Source: Acidimicrobiaceae bacterium (lineage in GTDB: Bacteria > Actinomycetota > Acidimicrobiia > Acidimicrobiales > Bog-793). From it: a DNA stretch of 36,606 nt. Below, one piece after another: positions 30,600 to 36,606 of this stretch (position 1 is its first letter; every line of letters starts with the position of its first letter). A program made the translations under genes and the position numbers. The DNA is taken from NCBI GenBank assembly GCA_025464005.1, contig JAODBO010000121.1, forward strand, positions 1-36,606. Direction: 5' to 3'. Under the pieces are notes generated by a model. The model was not told the origin of the DNA, made no database searches, and worked only from the letters and a program-made list of their open reading frames with translations.

Positions 30600-31523
30600 A
30601 TGCCGGCGATCGAGGTAGAGGCGCTCGAGGTCAGCTTCGGGTCGGTGACCGCCGTCGACGGCGTCACCTTCAGTGGCGAGGCGGGCGAGGTCCTCGCGCT
30701 GATCGGACCGAACGGCGCGGGAAAGACCACGACGGTCGAGACGCTCGAGGGCTACCGCAGACCGACCCGAGGGACCGTCCGAGTGCTCGGTCTCGATCCC
30801 GTGGCCGACCACCACGCGCTCGTCCCGAGCATCGGCGTGATGCTCCAGCAGGGCGGCACGTACCCGGTCATGAGCCCGGAGCGCGCGATACGGCTGTTCG
30901 CGTCGTACTACGACGACCCGCGCGATCCCGACGAGCTGCTCGATCTCGCCGGGCTGCGGGAGGTCGCCAAGCGACCCGCGAAGCGACTCTCGGGCGGCGA
31001 GCGACAACGCCTCTCCCTCGCCCTCGCGCTCGTGGGCCGGCCGCGCGTCGCCTTCCTCGACGAGCCCACCGCCGGCGTCGATCCTGCAGGCCGGATCGTC
31101 GTGCGCGAGATAGTCGCCGCGCTGCGAGACGGCGGGGCGTGCGTGCTGCTCACCACCCACGAGCTCGCCGAGGCCGAGCGGCTCGCGGACAGGGTCGTCA
31201 TCGTCGACCGGGGCAGGGTCGTCGCCGCAGGCCGACCAGCCGAGCTCGTCACGACGGGGGAAGAGATCCGTTTTGCCGCGCCGACGGGCATCGACGTCGT
31301 GGCACTGGGCACCGCCCTCGGGGCGAGCGTCGTCGAGGTCGGACCCGGCGAGTACCAGGTGGCGGTCGCCGCCACCCCCGCCGCCGTCGCGGCGCTGACA
31401 GCATGGCTGGCAGCCGAGGACCTGCCCCTCGCCGACCTGCGAGCCGGCCGTCAGTCGCTCGAGGACGCCTTCCTCCGTCTCACCTCTCGCGACGCGCACC
31501 ACGAGCCGGAGCCCCCGCGATGA
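30600..31523 (+). CDS. ABC-2 type exporter ATP-binding protein
   Basis: Nucleotide-binding subunit of a DrrA-like efflux or export system. The 307-residue product has Walker A GPNGAGKTTT, the Q-loop VMLQQGG, the signature LSGGERQRLSLALAL, Walker B VAFLDEPTAGVDP and the switch His in TTHELAEAE, with a C-terminal domain of about 90 residues typical of ABC-2 exporters. The ATG at 30600 starts PAIEVEALEVSFG. Its stop overlaps the permease ATG (ATGA). It is 52 bp after regX3. In many Actinobacteria an ABC-2 pair sits next to ctaA, as here; the substrate is unknown. Confidence 0.9.
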   Translation: MPAIEVEALEVSFGSVTAVDGVTFSGEAGEVLALIGPNGAGKTTTVETLEGYRRPTRGTVRVLGLDPVADHHALVPSIGVMLQQGGTYPVMSPERAIRLFASYYDDPRDPDELLDLAGLREVAKRPAKRLSGGERQRLSLALALVGRPRVAFLDEPTAGVDPAGRIVVREIVAALRDGGACVLLTTHELAEAERLADRVVIVDRGRVVAAGRPAELVTTGEEIRFAAPTGIDVVALGTALGASVVEVGPGEYQVAVAATPAAVAALTAWLAAEDLPLADLRAGRQSLEDAFLRLTSRDAHHEPEPPR

Positions 31524-32242
31524 GCTGGCGGGCGCTGCGAGCCCAGACGCTCGAGGAGATACGGATGACCCTCGAGCAGGGCGAGCGCCTGCTCGTGACC
31601 TTCGTCATCCCGATCCTCGGTCTCGTGCTCTTCTCCAGCGTGCCGATCATCTCGACGGGCACGGCCCACCGGGTGGACTTCTTCGCCCCAAGCGTGCTCG
31701 GGCTCGCCGTGATCTCGACAGCGATGGTGAACCTGAGCATCTCCACCGGCTTCGAGCGCGGCTGGGGCGTGCTCAAGCGACTGGGAGCGACTCCGCTCGG
31801 CAGCTCGACCCTGCTCGTGGCCAAGGTCCTCGCCGTCCTGGCCGTCGAGCTGGTTCAGGTGGTCGTCCTCGGTGCGATAGCTGCAGGGCTCGGCTGGCAC
31901 CCGCACGCCGGTGCCGGCCTCGCCGTCGGTGCCGAGCTGCTCGGCACCGTCGCGTTCTCCGGCATCGGCTTCTTGCTCGCGGGCACCCTGCGAGCCGAGG
32001 TCACCCTTGCTCTGGCCAACGGCCTCTATGTGGTCATGCTCGGCATCAGTGGGATCATGTTCCCCATCGCGAAGCTTGGTGGCTTCGCCGCGGTCGCCCG
32101 GCTGCTCCCCTCGGCCGCGCTGACCGACGTGCTCCACCCGAGCCTCGGGGGCGGCGCCGTCCCGGTCGAGGGGTGGGTCGTGCTCGCCGCATGGGCGGTG
32201 GCCGCGCCGATCGTGGCTGCCGCGGCGTTCCGCTTCGACTGA
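31520..32242 (+). CDS. ABC-2 type exporter permease
   Basis: Membrane subunit paired with the preceding ATPase. The 240-residue product has six helices, starting RLLVTFVIPILGLVLFSSV. The central GFERGWGVLKRLGATPLGSSTLLVAK is the typical ABC-2 coupling segment, with VMLGISGIMFPIAKLGGF towards the end followed by LPSAALTDVLHPSL. ATG 31520 overlaps the ATPase stop. The next gene, ctaA, starts 90 bp later behind a small GC-rich stem. Confidence 0.9.
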   Translation: MSWRALRAQTLEEIRMTLEQGERLLVTFVIPILGLVLFSSVPIISTGTAHRVDFFAPSVLGLAVISTAMVNLSISTGFERGWGVLKRLGATPLGSSTLLVAKVLAVLAVELVQVVVLGAIAAGLGWHPHAGAGLAVGAELLGTVAFSGIGFLLAGTLRAEVTLALANGLYVVMLGISGIMFPIAKLGGFAAVARLLPSAALTDVLHPSLGGGAVPVEGWVVLAAWAVAAPIVAAAAFRFD

Positions 32243-32284
32243 CGGACTACCCGACGTGCACCTCCGGAGCAGGGGCGCGTGCGG

Positions 32285-32301
32285 CCCGGCGAGTGGCCGG
32301 G
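32285..32301 (+). terminator. Small GC-rich stem-loop after the ABC exporter
   Basis: CCCGGC (32285-32290) and GCCGGG (32296-32301) form a 6-bp stem with a GAGTG loop, 42 bp after the permease stop. There is no T-run, so termination is uncertain. Confidence 0.3.
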
Positions 32302-32317
32302 ACGAGGTTGCGGTACC

Positions 32318-32323
32318 TACGAT
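32318..32323 (+). promoter_or_regulatory. Possible -10 box of ctaA
   Basis: TACGAT ends 9 nt before the GTG at 32333, and no Shine-Dalgarno precedes that GTG. A very short leader is implied. The -35 is not clear. Confidence 0.35.
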
Positions 32324-32332
32324 GATGTCCTC

Positions 32333-33358
32333 GTGCGCTCTCCGACCGTGAGCCCTGCAGCCTTTCGGATGCGCCGTGTTGCGGCGCAGGGACTCGCGCG
32401 CCTCCCGAGCGTGAGCCCGGTCGCCTTTCGTCGGATCGCGCTCGTCGCGGCGATCTGTTACGCGCTGCTCGTCGTCACGGGCGGAGCGGTCCGCCTGACC
32501 GGCTCGGGCCTCGGCTGCCTCGACTGGCCGACGTGCTCGAAGGCCAGCGTCACGCCGGCGGTGTCGTTCCATCCGCTCGTCGAGTTCTCCAACCGCATGG
32601 TGAGCGTCGCCGTCACCGTGCTGTCGATCGCCACGTTCCTCGCCGCACTCACTCCGAGGATCCGCCGGCGCGACATCGTGTGGCTGTCCGCGGGTCTCGT
32701 CGGGGGCATCATCGGCCAGATCGTCATCGGCGGGATCGTCGTGCTCACCAAGCTCAATCCCTACTGGGTCTCGCTCCACTTCGTGCTGACGCTCGCGGTG
32801 CTCGCCGACGGGATCGTTCTCTACCAGCGATCCGGTCGTGAGAGCGGCGCCAAGGAGCTGCTCGTCGGGCGCGACATGCTGTGGCTCTCGCGGCTGCTCC
32901 TCACGACGATCTCGGTGCTCGTCCTTGCGGGGACGATGGTCACAGGTAGCGGACCGCACGCCGGGGGGGTCGGAGCGATCCGCGTGCCAATCGCCTTTCG
33001 CGACATGGCGGAGCTCCACGCGGACATCGCGTTGTTCCTCATCGGCATGACGCTCGCGACGCTCTTCGCGCTCCATCAGGCCAAGGCGCCCACGCTCGTG
33101 CAGCGCCGCGCGCGCACGGCGCTGGAGATCCTGTTTCTCCAGGGGACGCTGGGATATACGCAGTACTTCCTGCACGACAACGCGCTCGTGGTCGAGTTCC
33201 ACCTCGCCGGCGCGACCGCCGCCTGGTCCGCGGTCGTCGTGTTCTACCTCGCGCTGCATCGGCGTCCGGAGATGGAGCCTCGCCCCCAGCCGGTCACAGT
33301 CGCGCCGAGGGAGGCCGACCGCCGAAGGAGGCGCGTCGCGGTGAACGCTCCTGCCTGA
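32333..33358 (+). CDS. ctaA: Heme A synthase (COX15/CtaA family)
   Basis: Membrane enzyme that oxidises the C8 methyl of heme o to the formyl of heme a, needed by the aa3 oxidase. From GTG 32333 the product is 341 aa with eight helices. It has conserved His-containing segments ([34 protein letters not shown] and [12 protein letters not shown]) and the extracytoplasmic Cys pair in [15 protein letters not shown], which marks the Cys-containing class common in Actinobacteria. An ATG at 32369 is an alternative start. The C-terminus is a basic tail that overlaps the likely start region of clpS. Confidence 0.9.
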   Translation: MRSPTVSPAAFRMRRVAAQGLARLPSVSPVAFRRIALVAAICYALLVVTGGAVRLTGSGLGCLDWPTCSKASVTPAVSFHPLVEFSNRMVSVAVTVLSIATFLAALTPRIRRRDIVWLSAGLVGGIIGQIVIGGIVVLTKLNPYWVSLHFVLTLAVLADGIVLYQRSGRESGAKELLVGRDMLWLSRLLLTTISVLVLAGTMVTGSGPHAGGVGAIRVPIAFRDMAELHADIALFLIGMTLATLFALHQAKAPTLVQRRARTALEILFLQGTLGYTQYFLHDNALVVEFHLAGATAAWSAVVVFYLALHRRPEMEPRPQPVTVAPREADRRRRRVAVNAPA

Positions 33359-33668
33359 TCTCGGCGGGCGCACTGGCACCAAGACGGCCCCCACCGTCGA
33401 GGAGGACACCGGCGTCGACCCCAGGACGACCCCCGAGCTGCCGTGGCTCGTCGTGGTCTGGAACGACCCGATCAACCTGATGACCTACGTCACCTACGTG
33501 TTCCAGAAGCTCTTCGGCTATTCGCTCGAGAAGGCGAACAAGCTCATGCTCGACGTCCACAACAAGGGCCGGGCGGTCGTCTCCTCGGGCCCACGCGAGC
33601 GGGCGGAGAACGACGTCTCACGGCTTCACCGATGCGGCCTGTGGGCGACTCTCGAGCAGGCGGGATGA
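33351..33668 (+). CDS. clpS: ATP-dependent Clp protease adaptor ClpS (start uncertain)
   Basis: Adaptor that binds N-end-rule substrates and hands them to ClpA/ClpC. The conserved core is complete: [39 protein letters not shown] and [20 protein letters not shown]. The only normal start codon in frame, GTG 33453, would cut into the first beta strand and remove the usual N-terminal arm. The frame is open back to a TGA at 33342-33344, and I give the CTG at 33351 as a provisional start (105 aa). A good AAGGAGG (33325-33331) points to GTG 33341, but that is in the ctaA frame. Its stop overlaps the DUF2017 start (ATGA). Confidence 0.85.
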   Translation: MPDLGGRTGTKTAPTVEEDTGVDPRTTPELPWLVVVWNDPINLMTYVTYVFQKLFGYSLEKANKLMLDVHNKGRAVVSSGPRERAENDVSRLHRCGLWATLEQAG

Positions 33669-34249
33669 GCCCCAGGAGGAGGATCTCGCGAAATCGCCGG
33701 GGCGGGTTCGAGGTGCGCCTCCCCGCCGAGGAGCGCTCCCTGCTCGCATCCCTCCCCGGTCAGCTGGAGCGTCTCCTCGACTCGCTCCCCGGCAGCGGCG
33801 AGCGACCGGATGCGCTGCGCAGGCTCTTCCCAGTCGCCTATGCGCGGGACGCGGACGCCGAAGCCGCCTACGCCGCACTCGTCGGGGGCGACCTGCTCGA
33901 CCACCACCGAGAGGCCCTCGCCGTGCTCGCGCAGACCGCGGACGCGACCCGTCTCTCCGACGAGGAGGCCGAGGCCTGGCTCGCCGCCCTCAACGACCTG
34001 CGACTCGTAGTCGGCACCTCCATGGGGATCGACGAGGACCCGCCGGAGATCGGTGAGGACGACCCGCGCTATGCCGAATGGGTCTGCTACAGCTACCTCT
34101 CGTTCCTCCAGGGCGAGCTCGTCGACGCCCTCATGGGAGCGCTCCCACCGCCGGTGCCGGGCGCCGACGACGAGGTCCCCGACGATCCCTGGGGCGAGCT
34201 CCCCGGCGGGCTCCGGTGGGACGGCACCTCCCGACCGGAAGACGAGTGA
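33665..34249 (+). CDS. DUF2017-family protein
   Basis: The 194-residue product matches the DUF2017 pattern seen immediately downstream of clpS in many Actinobacteria: an N-terminal [20 protein letters not shown], an [19 protein letters not shown] stretch, [20 protein letters not shown], and a following [21 protein letters not shown]. The function is unknown; a link to ClpS is suggested only by neighbourhood. It is soluble and acidic. The ATG at 33665 overlaps the clpS stop, and its own stop overlaps the next gene (GTGA). Confidence 0.88.
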   Translation: MSPRRRISRNRRGGFEVRLPAEERSLLASLPGQLERLLDSLPGSGERPDALRRLFPVAYARDADAEAAYAALVGGDLLDHHREALAVLAQTADATRLSDEEAEAWLAALNDLRLVVGTSMGIDEDPPEIGEDDPRYAEWVCYSYLSFLQGELVDALMGALPPPVPGADDEVPDDPWGELPGGLRWDGTSRPEDE

Positions 34250-35625
34250 TCGAGCGCGGCTCCGCCGATGCGATCGGCGGCCCCCCCGAATCCAGCGCGA
34301 CCCGGAGCGCGGGCGTCCGCATCCTCACGCTCATGGGCTCGGGCGAGACCTCCCCGACGATGGTCAAGGTCCACCGCTCGGTCCTCGAGCGACTAGGTCC
34401 CCCGCCGGTGCCGGCCGTGCTGCTCGCCACGCCGTTCGGGTTCCAGGAGAACGCCCGGGAGCTCGCGGCCCGTGCGGTGACCTACTTCCGCGAGAGCCTG
34501 CAGACGACCATCGACGTCGCCGCGCTCGGCACCGAGCAGGCAGAAGCGACGAGCCCGTCCCCCGACGCGGGCCCCTTCGAAGACGAGCGGCTCACGGCGA
34601 CACTGCGCGACGCGCGCTACGTCTTTGCAGGCCCGGGGAGCCCCACCTATGCGCTGCGTCGCTGGCGCGGCGGCGTGGTGCCGGGGCTGCTTGCGGAGAA
34701 GCTCACGCGCGGCGGCGCCGTGACCTTCGCCAGCGCGGCGGCGCTCACCCTCGGAGCCTTCACGGTCCCGGTCTATGAGATCTACAAAGCCGGCGACGAC
34801 CCGTCATGGCTGGACGGCCTCGACGTGCTCGGCGCCGTCGGGCTGCACGTGGCCGTCATCCCGCACTACAACAACGCCGAGGGTGGCACCCACGACACGC
34901 GCTTCTGCTACCTCGGCGAGCGGCGACTCGCGGTGATGGAAGCCATGCTGCCCGACGACCACTTCGTGCTGGGCGTCGACGAGCACACGGCGTGCGTCGT
35001 CGACCTAGAGGCGCGATCGGTGTCCGTCGGGGGCATCGGAGTCATGACGGTGCGCCGACACGGCCGGTCCGTGATCTTCGCGTCGGGCGAGCAGATCTCG
35101 CTCGACGAGCTGCTCGCTGCCGCGCTGCACGAGCCCGCCGATGGGGCGGCTGCACCGGCCGGGCCGAATGCTCTGGGCGCACACGACACGAGTCCGGAGA
35201 CGCGGAACAGCTCGGCGGCAGTCTCGACGTCGCCACTGCTCGACATCGTGAGGGACCAGGAGACGGCGTTTGCGGCATCGGTCGCCGCCCACGACACCGA
35301 CGCAGCCGTCGCAGCGGTGCTCGATCTCGAGCGGCAGGTGGTCGACTGGTCGACTGACATCCCCCAACAGGACGAGCTCGACCGGGCGCACGCGAGCCTG
35401 AGGGCGATGGTCGTCGAGATCGGCAGCCTTGCGACAGACGGCGTGCGCGATCCGCGCGACGTCGTCGGACCCTACGTCGAGATGCTCGTCGAGATGAGGC
35501 GCCTGGCGCGCGAAGCTCGCCGCTTCGACGAGGCGGACCTCGTGCGCGACCGGCTCGCGTCCCTCGGTGTCGAACTGCGTGACGAACCGGACGGAACGTC
35601 CTGGTTGCTCACCTCGACGCCATAG
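34246..35625 (+). CDS. Peptidase S51-like protein with CysS-like C-terminal domain
   Basis: The 459-residue product appears to be two parts. Residues ~25-290 look like a class I glutamine-amidotransferase-like/peptidase S51 fold: ILTLMGSGETSPTMV, YVFAGPGSPTYAL, then FASAAALTLGAF with S163 at the place of the S51 nucleophile, and VAVIPHYNNAEGG. The motif GxSAGA is changed to FASAAA. After a polar linker, residues ~330-459 resemble the helical C-terminus of cysteinyl-tRNA synthetase, with RRFDEADLVRDRLASLGVEL leading into RDEPDGTSWLL. The catalytic and HIGH/KMSKS parts of CysS are absent. GTG 34246 overlaps the DUF2017 stop. Confidence 0.75.
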   Translation: MIERGSADAIGGPPESSATRSAGVRILTLMGSGETSPTMVKVHRSVLERLGPPPVPAVLLATPFGFQENARELAARAVTYFRESLQTTIDVAALGTEQAEATSPSPDAGPFEDERLTATLRDARYVFAGPGSPTYALRRWRGGVVPGLLAEKLTRGGAVTFASAAALTLGAFTVPVYEIYKAGDDPSWLDGLDVLGAVGLHVAVIPHYNNAEGGTHDTRFCYLGERRLAVMEAMLPDDHFVLGVDEHTACVVDLEARSVSVGGIGVMTVRRHGRSVIFASGEQISLDELLAAALHEPADGAAAPAGPNALGAHDTSPETRNSSAAVSTSPLLDIVRDQETAFAASVAAHDTDAAVAAVLDLERQVVDWSTDIPQQDELDRAHASLRAMVVEIGSLATDGVRDPRDVVGPYVEMLVEMRRLAREARRFDEADLVRDRLASLGVELRDEPDGTSWLLTSTP

Positions 35626-35647
35626 CAACCGGCGAAGGCTGGACTTC

Positions 35648-35854
35648 TCAGGAAGCGGGACCGGGGCCGCCCGAGGGGCGGATCGCGGCGGCGATGCGAC
35701 TTGGATCGCACGTGCACGGCCGTGGGTCCGGGTGCGGGACCAGCGCCGTCGGACGGCTCAGGCGCGGGCAGCCGGACAGGTGACGCTCCACCGCAGCGCT
35801 GAGCGCCCGGGCAGTCACAACGCTGGTCTCATCGGCCACTCGCGATCTTGTCAT
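35648..35854 (-). CDS. Small hypothetical protein (68 aa)
   Basis: A 68-codon frame on the minus strand begins at ATG 35854, with TACGGT 8 nt upstream. The product has VERHLSGCPRL, like part of a His/Cys zinc-binding anti-sigma motif, and a CTCDPSRIAAAI segment, but three Cys in all. It fills most of the 275-bp gap between the S51-like gene and the methyltransferase. No homologue was recognised; chance ORF remains possible in such GC-rich DNA. Confidence 0.4.
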   Translation of the reverse strand: MTRSRVADETSVVTARALSAAVERHLSGCPRLSRPTALVPHPDPRPCTCDPSRIAAAIRPSGGPGPAS

Positions 35855-35900
35855 CGCCCCTTACCGTAGGCGCGAGGGAGGGTGGTGCTGGGCGAGGTGG

Positions 35901-36587
35901 CTAAAGGTCCGCCGTGACGAGGGCGATCGCGAGGCCGTCATAGCCCTTGCTCCCGACGGTCTGGAGCGCAGTGGCACTCACGCGGCCGTCGGCGGCGATC
36001 GTTTCGAAGAGCAGCCTCGTCCCGAGCACGTCCTGATCGGCGCTCGACGCGTCGAGGATGCGGCCCTGGCGCACGACGTTGTCGACGACGACGACGCTGC
36101 CCCGGTGCACGAGCCTCATCGCCCAGCTCCAGTACTCGGGATTGTTCATCTTGTCGGCATCGATGAAGACGAAGTCGAAGGGGCCGGCGCCTTCCTCGAG
36201 GAGCTGCGGGAGCGTCTCGAGCGCCGGCCCGACGCGCACCTCGGCCAGGCCGGCCAGGCCGGCACGAGCGATGTTCGCCCGGGCGACGTCAGCGTGAACA
36301 GGGCTCAGCTCGAGGGTGACCACCCGCCCTCCTGCCGGCAATGCCCGCGCGAGCCAGATCGTGCTGTAGCCGCCGAGCGTGCCTATCTCGAGGACCTTGC
36401 GCGCCCCAGCGCTCTGCGCGAGCAACGCGAGGAGCTTCCCCTGGTTAGGCGCGACGTTGATCTGCGGCAAGTGGGCTTCGGCGCTCGCGACGAGCGCGGC
36501 GTCCAGCGCGTCGTCGGTCGGGACGAGGTGCCCGACGATGTAGCGGTCGACGGCTGCCCAGCGCTCTTCGTCGGTCGAGTCCACCAT
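35901..36587 (-). CDS. Class I SAM-dependent O-methyltransferase
   Basis: The 228-residue product is of the catechol/caffeoyl-CoA O-methyltransferase (Methyltransf_3) type. It has the SAM-binding loop VLEIGTLGGYSTIWLA, the acidic residue in VVTLELSPVH, the metal/catalytic Asp region FDFVFIDADKMNNPEYW and VVVDNVVRQGRI with further metal ligands. The start is ATG 36587 behind AGGGGGA with 7-nt spacing. The substrate cannot be inferred; the neighbours do not form a pathway. It is soluble and of normal length. Confidence 0.92.
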   Translation of the reverse strand: MVDSTDEERWAAVDRYIVGHLVPTDDALDAALVASAEAHLPQINVAPNQGKLLALLAQSAGARKVLEIGTLGGYSTIWLARALPAGGRVVTLELSPVHADVARANIARAGLAGLAEVRVGPALETLPQLLEEGAGPFDFVFIDADKMNNPEYWSWAMRLVHRGSVVVVDNVVRQGRILDASSADQDVLGTRLLFETIAADGRVSATALQTVGSKGYDGLAIALVTADL

Positions 36588-36606
36588 CTTCGGTCCCCCT
36601 TCTGAC

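Noticed and set aside
31451..33475. 674-codon minus-strand open frame opposite the ABC permease and ctaA
   Set aside because: Its composition is Arg/Glu/His-rich low-complexity typical of antisense frames in high-GC DNA, and it opposes well-recognised membrane protein genes.
34053..34778. Forward 241-codon frame across the DUF2017/S51 junction
   Set aside because: It overlaps both recognised genes in a third frame and is Arg/Pro-rich shadow sequence.

Overview
The window is high-GC chromosomal DNA with GTG/ATG starts, many 4-bp stop/start overlaps (ATGA, GTGA) and several start codons lying 6-9 nt after a TANNNT -10 box. The gene set points to an actinobacterium: a ctaE-qcrC-qcrA-qcrB locus with a diheme QcrC and a PDWY-type cytochrome b, a ctaC-ctaD-ctaF cluster, COX15-type CtaA, clpS followed by a DUF2017 gene, a SenX3/RegX3-like pair and SCO6880-type secretion genes. 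The class Acidimicrobiia is my best guess; this is inference and no taxonomic marker was tested.

Layout. (1) 1-4104: tRNA-Thr(UGU), then on the minus strand ctaE-qcrC-qcrA-qcrB (cytochrome bc1 plus oxidase subunit III). (2) 4194-9409, plus strand: hemE-hemH-hemY for late heme synthesis, with an lnt-like gene overlapping the end of hemY. (3) 9406-10936: a GtrA-like membrane protein, a TesB-type thioesterase and a 36-residue membrane peptide. (4) 10968-14948, minus strand: ctaC-ctaD-ctaF, a membrane protein and tatA. (5) 15059-17173: a fused E1 alpha/beta 2-oxoacid dehydrogenase. (6) 17268-21596, minus strand: a phosphate ABC transporter in the order pstB-pstS-pstC-pstA, preceded by an 11-bp-phased Pho-box-like array. 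(7) 21802-22266: a small membrane protein with a leaderless promoter. (8) 22268-28230, minus strand: a compact type IV secretion-like operon (VirB2-like, VirB6/TrbL-like, SCO6880-like, VirB4-like ATPase, VirD4/TraG-like ATPase). (9) 28488-30547, plus strand: a SenX3/RegX3 (PhoR/PhoP)-like two-component pair. (10) 30600-33358: an ABC-2 exporter and ctaA. (11) 33351-35625: clpS, a DUF2017 gene and a peptidase-S51-like protein with a cysteinyl-tRNA-synthetase-like tail. (12) 35648-36587: a small hypothetical ORF and an O-methyltransferase.

Functional themes. Much of the first half serves aerobic respiration: the bc1-aa3 supercomplex, heme supply, TatA (the Rieske protein has an internal Tat motif) and, further on, CtaA for heme a. 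The second half centres on phosphate: the pst operon and its probable regulator lie on either side of the secretion-like module. That module has coupling and assembly ATPases but no relaxase, integrase or replication gene nearby. It is the best candidate here for an undescribed system.

Other points for a second look are an Lnt-like protein with Ser where the catalytic Cys is expected, the S51/CysS-tail fusion, the missing normal start codon of clpS, and overlapping divergent leaderless promoters at 9901-9925.
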